A stretch of DNA of 64,000 nucleotides from Zygnema cylindricum (GCA_037447655.1 JBBHKE010002909.1:299886-363885), one strand, 5' to 3'; counted from the stretch's first letter, positions 45,481-57,290 are shown. Made by a program: numbers and translations. Notes: a model not told the origin generated them from the sequence alone.

Positions 45481-45914
45481 AATTGAGGAGCCCCGGTCGA
45501 TGGATGATCTCCATATCATATTCTTGCAAAATAAGAGCTTAGCGGGCTATCTTGCCGAATAGTTTGTCATTGGTCAGGAGCAAATGCAATGGTTGATGGT
45601 CAGTAAGAAGAGTAAAAGGTTTGCCATAAAGGTAATGGCGGAAATGCACAATTCCCCAAAGTGCGGCCAGGCACTCCCCCTCATAACTACTGTAGTTTGA
45701 CTCTGCTTGATTGTTGCTTCGACTAGCATAATTCACCACATATTCCTCACTTGTAAGCTCACACTGAGTTAGGACGGCGGCGATACCGGGCTTACCAAAG
45801 TCTGTCTGTAGGCAAAATGGTAACTTATGATCTGGTGGATGGAGAATCGGAGCGGTGGACAGTGCCTTCTTTAATCCCTAGAATGCCTCAATCTGCGGGG
45901 GTCCCCAAGTAAAC
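45481..45914 (-). pseudogene. Gypsy-3 RNase H
   Basis: The minus-strand frame reads 'FTWGPPQIEAF', a TAG, then 'LKKALSTAPILHPPD', 'FCLQTDFGKPGIAAV' (catalytic Asp), 'YVVNYASRSNNQAE', 'EGECLAALWGI' (Glu) and 'LLTDHQPLHLLL' (Asp). It continues RT directly once the solo LTR at 45915-46946 is removed. Confidence 0.88.
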
Positions 45915-46946
45915 TGTAGAAATAAAAGGTTATTCTAGAATTTTCTAGGTTTTGCAAAATGCAGAAAAGAAGCCGAGGCAGTCTGCCTCTAACTTCTCTC
46001 TTCAGCTCCCACACTTGTCGTAGTCACTGAAGGTTGAAGAGGGAGCTAGAGCCATGGCTGCCTATGCTGATAAGAGATAGAGTTATGGGTTGTAGATTTT
46101 GGTAGATTTACCAAAATAGAAATTGACGGACCGTGGATTTGAATTTGGTACCTACCGTTCGTCAACATAGCCGGTAGCAATAGCCAGTTAGTCTGGCATC
46201 ATGGTTGGACATATAGGGTTTCGTAATTATTTAGATGTTAACACGTAGCCTATTTTCATTCAACATAATATTTAGACATAGATACAGTTGTAATGTATGG
46301 CCACGGAACTTCCGAAACGGATACCGCGCATTTTGTTTCGAAGGGGAAACAAATAATGCGCAAGTATTTATGACGGCCACAATTGTAATCCGACTTCATT
46401 GGACGGCCACAAAGCATGCCGAGATCGCGGAATGAGTTTTTGGCGGTTTATGGTCGACGTCACATCAATTACCACGTGGCACAATCACATTGGATTTCGG
46501 CATCTTTGGGGATTCCGCGAACGAATCCAAAAACGACATGTGTCGACATGTTGGCCATGTTGTACAATGGCCGTACACAAAGTACATCGGCACATGTACC
46601 TTTATGTACGATACACTCTTATAATTGGTGCCGTACTTCAGTAGATAGAGTTTTAAAGAGAGATAGGACTTAGAAACTTTTGATAGATTAGACCATCGCT
46701 CCCAGAGAGCTGCTGTACAAAAGGTCAACTTTGACCCTTCATAACTTACTGCTCAAGGGAGAAAATTCAAAGATTCTTTTTGCTATTGACTCAGGGGAGT
46801 CTTGCCTTTACAGGGGTGAAGGTGGTCAGAGTTTTTGTTTGCCAGGGTGGCATTTATTCTTGCTGAAACACAAAGGGGTCACGGTTATCGTAGAGGCTTC
46901 GTGTGAGCTGCCTACTTTGAGGTCCTATGGAGGTCTCAGAGTTTCA
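45915..46946 (+). mobile_element. Solo LTR-A in Gypsy-3, no 5-bp target duplication
   Basis: 1032 bp, 'tgtagaaataaaagg' to 'cagagtttca', of the Copia-3 subfamily. It splits Gypsy-3 between RT and RNase H. Flanks are TAAAC and CGACG. The reading frame is restored if only a single shared C is removed, so the usual 5-bp duplication is absent. Confidence 0.9.
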
Positions 46947-48224
46947 CGACGCTGATTTTTTCAAGAGTTCATTTAGTGGGGATGCGAGTGTGCTAAACCC
47001 AAGAAAAAATCTCCGGTAATAATTAGCCAAACGTAGGATTGCACGCAAGCTCGTTAAATCGGTTGGGGCCAGTAGTTTGATGATCGCTTCTACCTTGGCT
47101 TTTAGCGGAGTAATTCCCTCGGATGAGATAAAATGCCCGAGATATGGTACACCTTCAGCCTGGAAGATGCATTTGGCAGGATGGCATTTGAGACCCACCC
47201 TTTTCAACTCTTTTAATACCCATTCTATATGTGCTGCGTGTTCCTCTATAGAGGCTGAGGAATGATTAAATCGTCAATGTAGTAACGGCCAAACTTACAT
47301 CTGCCTAAGATTGAGTCCATAACCTTTTGGAATACGGCCGGTGCATTTTTCAAGCCAAAGGGCATAACTGACCATTCCCAACACCCATCACTTCCCCAAA
47401 ATGCAGTCTTATGTCGATCTATCTCCTCTATTTCAATTTGGTTAAACCCGTGTCATAGATCCCGAATGTTGAAATGTTTAGCCCCTCCGACGTGATCAAA
47501 AATTTCCTCTGCCAAAGGCATTGGATGTCGATCCTGGATTGTACGGGAATTCAGTTCTCGATAGTCCCAACACATGTGACGTTTTGTGAAATTCCCCTCT
47601 GCGTCTTTTTTACGAGGCATGACGGTAGGCGCCGCAAAGGTGGAGTCGTACCTATAAAGCAGTCTTGCCTCTTTTTACTCTGCGCGTCGTTTGTCGACTG
47701 CTTCCCATTTGGTTTCTGATAGATGATGCTTAGGTTTGAATATGGATCTGTCATCTTCCAAGTCAATGGACATTCTGTACTGGTGTGTCGACCCAAATCT
47801 TTTATGGAGTAAGCGAACGCGTCTTGGTGTTGGTTTATGACTCCATTTAACAGTTCGTGTTCTGGTTTTGTTAGTCCCGTCCCAAATTTCCATGTTGGTT
47901 TGTCAGGTGCATTGATGGTAATGGCTTCCATGGCGTGTGCAAACGCTAGCTGCTCATCCGCGACTAAAGACTATCCCAACTTATACTTAATTGGGAGCTG
48001 ATGCAAACAATTTACTGCATGATGCCAACTTCTAGATGGAAATGCAGCTGTCTAGTATGAGATTGCGCGTACTGGTATCGGGGATCTAGTCGCTGTGTAT
48101 AATAGAATGGACCAACTCATGTGACTAGGTTCGAAGAAATTGTAAATAGTATGATTTGTGTCAAAATTGGCGGAAGGAGGAAAAAGAAAGAGCTGATAAG
48201 TTGTACCCCGGAGAGAAGGTGAGA
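46947..48224 (-). pseudogene. Gypsy-3 reverse transcriptase and leader
   Basis: The minus strand carries the leader 'HELLNGVINQHQDAFAYS' (47800-47931), RT fingers, 'MPFGLKNAPAVFQKVMD' near 47310-47365, the catalytic 'FGRYYIDDLIIPQP' (about 47262-47300), and the thumb 'GLKCHPAKCIFQAEGV' with 'YLGHFISSEGITPL' at 46944-47207. Several frameshifts are present. The sequence differs enough from Gypsy-2 to be a separate gypsy lineage. 47940-48224 is a linker to the methyltransferase. Confidence 0.88.
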
Positions 48225-49565
48225 ATTTAGAAGCAGTGTGTTTGAATGGTGTATTCCCCCCCCCAACTCATTGAGACGGATGGTTCTGTGTGTATCGACC
48301 GGCTGCAAACCATATGCCTAAGACAAAGGACAGGGATTGAGGATCCATAACCCGACCAAGTAAGGTGCAACGCTGCCGCTCAGTGAGTTATGGGACAGCG
48401 GTAGTGCCTGGGATGAAATGGAGTAGGAGTCCTCGCTCCGGTGCAGTACGTTCTACTAGACTGCTTGTATGAGTGTTTTGAAGCATATCAGGTCCGTTAT
48501 GTGAATATGCATGGGAGTTTGGATATGCGACTAGAGTAGGAAGTGCACGTAATGGTTGGCCAGGGGTGTTAAGACAAAATGCAGGAGGATAGTCTGTCTG
48601 GACACATGTTTGGACTTTATGAAATGGAAGAAGTGCTTCTTGAATAAAAAGTTTAGGTGGATGGACAACGAGGTTAGCTTCTCGGAGCTGGCCTATGTCC
48701 ACTAGAATATTCCACTTAGAACGAACCCGGTGGGCCAGCGACCCATGACGTGCGACATCGATTATTAGTGGTGGTCCAATTAATGATTCGATATGTTTGT
48801 AATTTGCGAGAACCGTAGGTTGGGGGTCATTATGAGCCGCGATGTTTTCTAAAACGTATCCAAAAGGACGGTTCAGCGACTGAAATAAATGGATAAGACG
48901 CACTTCCTCAAAAAACAGTTTAGTGCGCGAAGTGATAGACCTAAACCCTTTCCAGCTCTAGACATACCTTGACATTCCCATCCTGCGAAAAGGAGATCGA
49001 TTCGTTCTAACTGCGCTAGGTGGTGATTTGTTATGAGACGGGTATCCTGTGGTAAAGCTGAATGCGTCTAACCAAAAGGTCAATATCTAGAGAATAATAC
49101 TGCTTGATTAGAATACCGTTTCTAAGGCATAAGAGAAGTGAGGTACCTATTCATGCAAATAGGTCTAAGATAACAAGACCGTTCGAATTAGGTTGTAAAC
49201 TGACTGGATTCCATTTAATCGGCATAAACCAGGAAGGATATTTTGAAATCGCGGGTGGATCCGGAAGACAGAATAAAGGAATCGGTACCGTAAACTTATA
49301 CAATCTATCAAAATCTGAAGAGTCAATAATAAAACCTGGGGTGCCAAATAATTCCGGCGTTTTCAGGAGTTCTGGTAAGATTTCATCCGTTGTTAAAGAT
49401 TCAAGAATATCAGCACGTATGCCAACTATAGCATTGGCTTGCAAGACAAACGCCAAATGAGCCGTAGTAGGCATGGGTTGCCGGGGCGAGATAAGAGGTA
49501 AGCAAACTTTGCGATTTGGAAAATTGTTAGGTCGATACGAAAATAATTGATCATGCATATCAACC
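48225..49565 (-). pseudogene. DNA (cytosine-5) methyltransferase domain inside Gypsy-3
   Basis: A full-length C5-methyltransferase fold can be followed on the minus strand. Motif I is 'LVILDLFA' then a TGA (49151-49153) where Gly is expected, then 'IGTSL'. A motif II-like acid is in 'YYSLDID'. Motif IV is 'IDLLFAGWECQGMSRAGKG' with the catalytic Cys at 48972-48974 (the preceding Pro is Glu). Motif VI is 'FGYVLENIAAH' with the Glu at 48847-48849. Motif VIII is 'GSLAHRVRSKW' near 48715. 'LPTLVAYPNSHAY' begins the return from a short target-recognition region. Motif IX is 'ERGLLLHFIPGTTAV' and 'LTERQRCTLLG', and a motif X-like 'VGGGNTPF' is near 48250. The domain lies in three frames with several stops. 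An unassigned 130-residue segment (49154-49565) precedes it and was cut from gag by a solo LTR. Confidence 0.88.
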
Positions 49566-50759
49566 TGAAACTCTGAGACCTCCATTGGCCCTCAGAGTAT
49601 GCAGATCCAAAAGAAGCTAATCTAGATAGTGCCGACTCCAAGTTAATATAAACCCAAGTGACTGACCCCTTGACAGTCAGAACCCCAATATAGATTCACC
49701 CCTGTGAAATAACACTTTCTGTGTGCTCAGTTCCACCACAGAATGCAAAGTTAGAATATGAGATTTGGACACATTCACCCACTTTGACTTTCCCTTAGAA
49801 ATGCAGCCACCCTGGCAGACAAAAACTCTGACCGACTACACCCCTGTGTAGCGTGGACTCCCTTGAGTCCGCAGCAAAAAGAATCACTGAAAATGGTCAA
49901 GTAAATTGATAGTTATGGCTGCCCAAAGTTTGCCATTTATACAGGGTGCTCTCTAGGAGAGGCAGCTGCCTACCCAAAATTTATCTAAGTCCTATTCCCT
50001 CTCTAAAACTCTATCTACTGAAGTACGGCACCAATCAAATTACTGTGTCGTACAGAAAAGTACAGGTGCCGGTGTACTTTATGTACGGCCATTGTACGAC
50101 ATGGCCAAAATGTCGACACGTGTCATATCCGGATTTGTTCCCGTAATCTCCGAAGTTGCCGCAATCCAATGTAGTGTTACCACGTGTCACTCAATGTGGC
50201 GGTGATCGCAAACCGCCAAAATCGTACGCCGCGATCTCGGCATCCTTCGCGGTCGTCCGATCAAATTTGGATTTCAATCGTGGCCGTCATAAATACCTGC
50301 GCGGTATTCTTTCCGGCGTCAAACAAACCGCGCGGTATTTATTTCGTAATCGTACCGTACGTCGTACTTTCCACAACTGTTTCTATGCAGTATGCATATA
50401 GTTCTAGTTAAATGAATTATTCTTATTGTATTTATTTAAATAAATATCATACCTCGTAATATCTAATACAATTTAGACTATCTGGATAAGACTACCGGCT
50501 ATTGCGGGTGTGACAAGTGGCAGGTACCAGGATCAAATCCTGGACCTGGCAAAACTATCTTTTACAGAAAACCCCCTATAAAACAACTGTCTGTCTCCCT
50601 CTAGACAGCACAGGCAGCCATGGCTAACTCCTCCTTCAGTCTTCAGTGACTGCGACAAGTGTGGGGACTTGAGGAGGAGTTAGAGGCAGGCTGTCAATAT
50701 CTACTATTTTGCTTTTTATTTTGCAATCTCTAGACCTAGAAAATACTTGAATTCCAACA
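49566..50759 (-). mobile_element. Solo LTR-A in Gypsy-3
   Basis: 1194 bp, 'tgaaactctgagacc' to 'attccaaca'. Flanks CAACC and CGTAA do not match, so either the duplication has decayed or sequence was lost at one side. It carries the T-arm-like palindrome at 50521-50543 and the conserved hairpin near 50625-50685. Its end supplies an ATG to the adjoining methyltransferase fragment. Confidence 0.9.
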
Positions 50760-52135
50760 CGTAATGACCTGTTTGATTGTAGTGAGTACACGTGGCTACC
50801 TTGTGTGGACAACTGCGTGCGTCGTGACCACTGTGACCGCACCGAAACATATACGCCCTCCAAACGTCGTTGGTAAAGATCTCATGGCGGGGACCCTTGG
50901 AGGTCTTGGGTTGGGCCATGGGTTGCGCGAGTTAGGATTCTGTTTAGGATTTGGATTAGGGTAATCTTTAGGTGAAGGTTTTGGCCGCTCGTGAGCGCCC
51001 CACTAGCTGGTCTGCATTTCGTACTTTACAGCATACTCTGCAGCTTGCTCAAAAGTGAATTTAAGGCCATATGCTTCGGTCAAACAGTTCTGAATGAACC
51101 GTCAAGATTGTGTGGGAAATTGACCGACAAACTTTTGTACCGCCTCAGCCTCTGACATTAGATCCGGTAGGGCCTCATGCAAAGTTTCCATACGTGATCG
51201 CAATGCTGGGGTTGTTTCTTCGGATTTGCGTTAAAAAATCATTAATCCTTTGACTTTGTCAGGATTTTGCATTCGTTACTTGTCCTGTAACAAATCGAAA
51301 ATTAACGAGATTGGATCTCTTAGGTGGACCAGCATTTCAGGTCTAGCCGGAATTGCAACCCTAGCTGCCACTGCAAATTGATGAGGGACCTCAGGTATTT
51401 CAGGTGAAACTTCGTTGCCTGCAGAGTCATAAACTGCCGGGACAGCAGGTTAGAAAGGAATTTCGGGGCTGCCTATTATGGCTAAAGCTCCAGAATAGGC
51501 GGGTGCTATTTTGGTCAAAGCACAAATTTCCTCGTATTTCCGTGTATAAAGGGATAGGGCAGATCCTCTGAGGTATCTCCTTAGTAAAGAAAAAGCGACC
51601 CGCAGATCGTAACAGTTTTGGTACCAAAACGCAAGGTCACGCATTTCGGTATTGAAAAGCATGCGAAAGTGGGACAAAGACATGGTGTCCTTTAGACCAG
51701 AAAATTATAAATGATGTTTACCACCTTCGGTGTCCATAGACGAGCCATGTCCACGCTGAAAGGACTGTGATTAGTGTGTATGGTACTGCCCACTGAGAAA
51801 ATTGACGGTGGTAAACTTAGACCCTATATGACAAGCGAGTCGGTGTCCCAATCTTCCCTCGAATTGTGGGTGAAAGATGAAGAAACAAACGACGTAGACC
51901 TATGGAGAGAAGAAAGACGAGATCTCGACTGATTAGATGATCCTAAAAATGGAGACTGAACTGCTGAGTTTGGAAAAGATATCGGAGGGGAGCCGGCCAT
52001 AATCAATCCTTTGGGCGACCTTCGGTAAGCACTTGAGCTTCTGGTGGTACCAGCCGAGAACTGTAAATTATTCAAGTCCGTTGGCATGTAACCAAAAGAT
52101 TGTCCTATCCGGATGCAGCTAAATGCCGAACACAC
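50760..52135 (-). pseudogene. Gypsy-3 gag
   Basis: The minus strand holds a capsid-like stretch 'MSLSHFRMLFNTEMRDLAF', 'RVAFSLLRRYLRGSALSL' and 'KYEEICALTKIAPAYSG' (51427-51683), and two degenerate zinc knuckles 'FRCGHSGHDARSCPH' and 'CTHYNQTGHYV' (50760-50860), each missing one Cys. A Ser-rich N-terminal frame is at 51824-52135 ('GSSNQSRSRLSSLHRSTS'). Many stops. No D-S/T-G protease site was found between here and the methyltransferase. Confidence 0.75.
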
Positions 52136-52713
52136 ACAAAAGTATGATAATCACCGCAAACGAGACACACCACGCAGTTCGGTCTATCCTGTATCACCAG
52201 AGTTAGTCTACTCGTAAACTGTCTTTTTCAATCCCACTCATGTCACGCCATGCTAAGCAAACTCATGTCACCTATGCAAGGCCACTTGCGACCAGATATA
52301 ATAAGCAGGAAACTATTCAGGGCCACCACGGTCAGATGTAATAAAGTAGGAAACTGTTCAGGGCCAACACGGCCTGATGTAATAAAGCAGGAAACTATTC
52401 AAAGCCACCACGGCCAGATGTAATAAAGCAAGATACTGTTAATCAATACCGATCAAGGTCAAATCTACGACCATGCAACGATGATGTCATATGTGAAAGG
52501 AAAACGCAGCCTTCGGTAAGATATCTAACCCTCTAAACGAGTGCGCTTGATAACCTATATCGCGCCTGCACCCACAAGGATTAGTTGCTCACCTAAATCG
52601 ATAGCATCCAGTAGGATACCTTAAATATTCCCCATCGATGCTCCACTTCCAAGTTATCGTAATCACACCAGCGCTCAATGCCAAAGTAGTTAGTAGCCTG
52701 TTAGGGTACACGT
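52136..52713. other. Upstream region of Gypsy-3, possibly its 5' LTR or leader
   Basis: Non-coding. It contains the tandem repeat at 52280-52443. No LTR pairing with the 3' side could be made by eye. Confidence 0.35.
52280..52443. repeat. 41-bp tandem repeat, four units
   Basis: Units start at 52280, 52321, 52362 and 52403, each of the type 'ggccaccacggtcagatgta' followed by 'ataaagcaggaaactattcag'. The units differ by a few substitutions and the first and last are the most diverged. Repeats of this size are common in LTR or leader enhancers of gypsy elements. Confidence 0.92.
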
Positions 52714-53860
52714 TGTTGTTTTTGGAAGATTCATTTTCGTACATGCGTGTGCTCGCATGTTCGCATACTTAGTAACCAAATGTAATATGGTGGTTCGAAT
52801 GGATTTGTAGTTTGGGGGGTAATTGTACGAATGAATTTAAAGTGACGTAAATTATAAATTGAGTGACGCGAAGAAGCGTACGAATAATACGGAATACAAA
52901 ATGGAAATGGATGGCGGATCGCTTCGCGATCCGATATGAAATGTTTGAAATATTTAAATTGTACGCCGGCCGTACGGAATCTAATGTGACGGGCGACAAT
53001 TATGGAAAGTACGCGATGGTACAAAAGAATCTTTTTGGATAAGTATACTTCAATTTTGACGTGCGGCATTTATGACGAAGTACGCGGTTTTCGGTACGGA
53101 CAAGATTTTGATGGTACCGTATTATTTCAACGAGTGGATTGTGTTGTACTTCGAAGGCGGACGCCGTCCGCCGCTTTTTGATGGATCACACTATTTTGAG
53201 AATGTATGATCAAGTGGGCCGTAAGTATAAGACATCGGCTTGCTGCGTGGACTTATCGACAAGTGACTAAGCAAGTTGTCACTTATGACGCGGATTTGTG
53301 GATGCGTCGGTGTAAATATTTGAAGCATCAATGTTTTGTCTTATTTGAATTAATGATTTAGTGTTGATTAAAATAGTTATATTTTAGGTGATCAATGAGG
53401 ATATCGACAGTTTAATTGTGTGTCTTTATGTGTCGTATTTGCAGACACGTGTACGCTTACGATTGCTTGTCTTTTAGGTGTACGCTTACGATTAGTTTAC
53501 TCTTACTAAAAGGTTATTATGCGTAAATAGGATTTAGTGACAGTAACGTAATTCATGACACTTAGTGATTATTTGACAGCTCACAAGTGTATATATAGGA
53601 ATGAGCTTTGTTAGGAATGAATCATCAATGCTGGTTAGTAAAGTGGGGACCGAAGATGTAAACTTTTAGGGTTGCCGATTAGGTCATGCAGTTGAGTAAT
53701 ATGTTTATTGATATACTTTTGTTTATCTAATGTTTATGTGAGATTGCACTCTTTTTTGTTATTGTTTATTTATGTTATTTTATGTTTGTTTGATATACAT
53801 TATTTATGCATTTGTCCTAGGGTTTGCTTATGTTGATTATTCCATCAAACCTTAGATGTT
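52714..53860 (+). mobile_element. Solo LTR-2, left part
   Basis: 'tgttgtttttggaag' opens a plus-strand copy of the LTR-2 family, with the palindrome 'cggatcgcttcgcgatccg' at 52915-52933. It is interrupted at 53860 by Copia-3 and continues at 60312. Flanks of the whole LTR are CACGT (52709-52713) and CAAGT (60492-60496), four of five matching. Confidence 0.88.
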
Positions 53861-54908
53861 TGAAACTCTGAGACCTCCATAAGTCCTCAGAGTGGACAAC
53901 TTCCAAGAAGCCTCTAGGATAATCCTGACCCCTTTGTGTTTAAGCAAAAATAACTGCCACCTTGGCAGACAAAAACTCTGAACAACTTCTTCCCTGTGAA
54001 GACAAGACTCCCCTGAGTCGATAGCAAAAAGAATCTCTGAATTTGCTCCCCTGAGCAGTAAGTTATGGAGGGTCAAAGTTGACCTTTTGTACAGAAGCTC
54101 TCTGGGAGAGGGGGTCCTATCTTATAATTTTTCTAAATCCTATCTCTCTCACAGACTCTATCTACTGATGTACGGAACCAATCAGAATCGAGTTCCGTAC
54201 GCAAAAGTACAGCTGCCGGTGTACTTTATGTACGGACATTGTACGACATGGCCAAAATGTCGACACATGTCAAATCCGGATTCGGTGCCATAATCTCCGG
54301 AGATTCCACAATCCAACGGAATTTCGCCACGCGTCATCCGATGTGGCGATGGCCACAAACCGCCGAAATCTTCCTCCGCGATCTCGGCGCTAATCCCGGC
54401 CGTCCGATTAAATTCGGCTTTAATCGTAGCCGTAATAAATACATGCGCGGTATTTGTTTCATTTACGAAACAAATGCGCGGTACTGATTTTTGTCCGTAC
54501 CGTAAGTCGTACATTATATATTACTGGATCTATGTATCCCGTAATTCATTTCAGTTAAATGGTTTATCGCACGTATACATATTTAAATAAATATCAAACT
54601 ATATGATACGTAACACTACCGCTAGACTAAACGGCTAAGGCTACCGGCTATTTCCTGCCTGCCGGCCGGTAGGTACAAGGATCAAATCCTGCCGCCGGCA
54701 CATGACTTTTACTTAAATAAATAAACCCTAATATAATTTCCCGTAAACCTCAGGATAGCCAAGGTAGCCATGGCTCTAGCTTCCTCTCCAATTTCTCAGT
54801 GACTGCGACAAGTTTGAGAGTTGGAGAGAGAAGTTAGAGATAGACTACCTCGACTTCTATATTTCTTTTCAGACCTAGAAAATACTAATAAAACCATTAG
54901 TTTCTACA
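53861..54908 (-). mobile_element. Copia-3 3' LTR
   Basis: 1048 bp, 'tgaaactctgagacc' to 'tttctaca'. It is nearly identical by eye to 59262-60311. The five bases outside, ATGTT (53856-53860), are repeated after the other LTR (60312-60316). Confidence 0.97.
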
Positions 54909-54921
54909 CTCCCCTTATTTT
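54909..54921 (-). promoter_or_regulatory. Copia-3 polypurine tract
   Basis: The minus strand reads AAAATAAGGGGAG directly before the 3' LTR: the primer for plus-strand synthesis. The same tract precedes the Copia-2 LTR. Confidence 0.85.
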
Positions 54922-54938
54922 CTAGTCAATCTTTAATT

Positions 54939-57290
54939 TCAGACCACACTTCTCTCGCAAAAAATTAGCTTAGGGGAAGGCACAGGTTTGGTCATCATAT
55001 CTGCTACCATCTCACTATCTGGTCTGTACTCTAAACTGATTATTTTGTTTTCTACTTTCTCTCTAACAAAGCTGAGTCTGATGTCCATGTGTTTGGCTTT
55101 AAAATGGTGTTTAGGATTGGCAGAAATAGCGATTGTTGCCTGATTATCACAAAATATTTTCTGCACACCACTCTTAAGGTGACCAAGCTCACCAAGCAAA
55201 GACTTGACCCACATCAATTCTTTTAAAGCAGAGCAAGAGGCCATATACTCAGCCTCCATGGTGGACTGAGCAATAACCTTTTGCTGTTTGCTACTCCAAC
55301 AGCAAGCCCCATCACCCACATATAATATATATCCAGAAGTACATCTCCTCATCGGAGCATCACCATAACTGGCATCACTCCAAGTACTGATGTCAGTATT
55401 CTCCCCACCCAAATGCAACCATAGATCTCTAGTTCCTACCAAGTATCTAAGGACTCTCTTAGCTACCTCCATATCCTTCTTAGTGGGAGCATTTAGACTT
55501 CTACTCAGCACTCCTACAGCTGCAGCTAAATCCGGCCGGGTACAATTCATAAAATAGATTAGACTTCCCACTACTTGCCTGTAAGGAATAGTCTGCATGA
55601 ACTTCTGTTCATCAGGAGATAATTCCTCGTCTAAGACTATGACTCCTTCTTCCTCACTCCCCTCACTTCCCTTCTTCAATTCCATTGGAGTTGTACAACT
55701 ATTAGCTTTATCCATTGGAAATTTTTCAAGCATGTTCCTTATTGCTTCCTTTTGAGTCAATCTTATAATTTTTCTTTTTCGGTCTCTCTCTACTTGAATT
55801 CCCAAAATATATTTTGCTTCCCCCATATCCTTCATTTTAAATCTCCCCTTAAGATCGGTTTTCAGTTAATTAATTTTTTCCATTGATTTACATAAAACAA
55901 GCAAATCATCAACATAAACTGCAATAAATATAAAACCTTCCTCATCTTCGAAAACATAGATTGAGTGATCTGAGCTGATCCGAATATATCCTAGACCGGT
56001 AAGAAACTCATCAAGCTTCTTATTCCACTGTCGAGGCGCCTGTTTCAAACCATAAAGAGATTTAATCAGCCGACATACCTTACTCTCCTCTCCTTCTTCC
56101 ACAAACCCTTCGGGTTGTCGCATGAAGATCTCCTCTTCCAATTCTCCATGCAAAAAGGCTGTTTTGATGTCCATCTGGTGCACTTCCATGTCTTCCGCCG
56201 CTGCTAAATTGAGAAGTATGCGGACGGAGGGAAATCTGACCACCGGGGCAAAGGTTTCCTCGTAGTCAATTCCTTCTTTTTGTGTAAATCCCTTTGCCAC
56301 TAATCTGGCCTTGTAGCGCTCGATTGTGTTATCTTGGTTTAGTTTTAATTTGAAAACCCACTTACAACCGATTGGTTTTCGGTTAGGTGGACAGTCCACC
56401 AGCTCCCAAGTATCGGCTGCCATGATTGAAGCCATCTCCTCATTGATGGCTGTCTTCCACCGGTTTCTTTCTGGACAAGTCATCGCCTCTCCATAAGTTT
56501 GAGGTTCATCTTGATGAGATAGTTTAGTTACCTTGTTATTAACCTGTTTTTCTTGCAGTCTTTTGCTACTTCTCCTCCCCCCCTCAAAATCTGAGGCCGG
56601 AATAGATGGTTCTCGTGGATTCTTTCGAACAAACTCGGCTTCTCCCCTATCCCTTGATTCCGAATCAATTTCCACCACGTCTTCCGCTTCGAGTAGAGTT
56701 GTCACTGGAGTTTCCACAGCCGAGTCCTTTTCGGTGTGATTTGTTCCTGCAAGAATGTCATCGTCTCTAAAACCTGGATAGTTAGGAAGCTCAAAGTCAT
56801 CAGAATTTTCTGACTCAAATCTGATTTTTACTGACTTTGTATATTTGAAGGGATCCACAGACTTTCCTTCATCCATAACTACTAGATGCTTTACTAAGAT
56901 TATATCTTCTCTTTTTAGATCATAGACTCTATATCCTTTAACATCCTCATCATATCCTAATAAGTATCCCGGTTTTCCTTTAGGATCTAGCTTCCAATTA
57001 GACCGATCTGTATCTAGACTGAATACTTGACTGCCGAAAACCTTTAAATGAGATAAGTCTGGTTTCCGGCCTGTCCATCTCTCATAAGGTGTTTGATCTT
57101 TTATAGCTGAAGTAAGAGCTCTATTTTTGAGGTAATTAGCACAGTTCATTGCTTCTGCCCAAAACCTTTTTCCTATCTTCTTATCCGACAACATACTTCT
57201 AGCACTATCACTTAGTGTTCTATTTAACCTTTCAGCTACCCCATTCTGTTCCGGATTTTTCTGGAACTGTCTTTTGGTGTTGAACCCCAT
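54939..57290 (-). pseudogene. Copia-3 reverse transcriptase and RNase H
   Basis: Two minus-strand frames in the same phase (55866-57290 and 54939-55835) are separated by a single TAA where Copia-2 has Lys ('EKINKLKTDL'). They hold the integrase tail ('NGVAERLNRTLSDS', 'GKRFWAEAMNCANYL'), an acidic linker, RT ('CKWVFKLKLNQDN', 'AVYVDDLLVLCK' with the catalytic Asp pair intact near 55905) and RNase H ('TTWSDASYGDAP'-like, 'STMEAEYMASC', 'IFCDNQATIAI'). Apart from this stop the domains are full length, consistent with a recent insertion. Confidence 0.95.

Noticed and set aside
49151-49585. A 144-codon protein starting 'MEVSEFQ' as a real gene
   Set aside because: The first seven residues come from the end of an inserted LTR; the rest is the upstream part of the Gypsy-3 methyltransferase.
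52280-52443. A CRISPR array
   Set aside because: The units are contiguous 41-bp tandem repeats without unique spacers, in eukaryotic transposon sequence.
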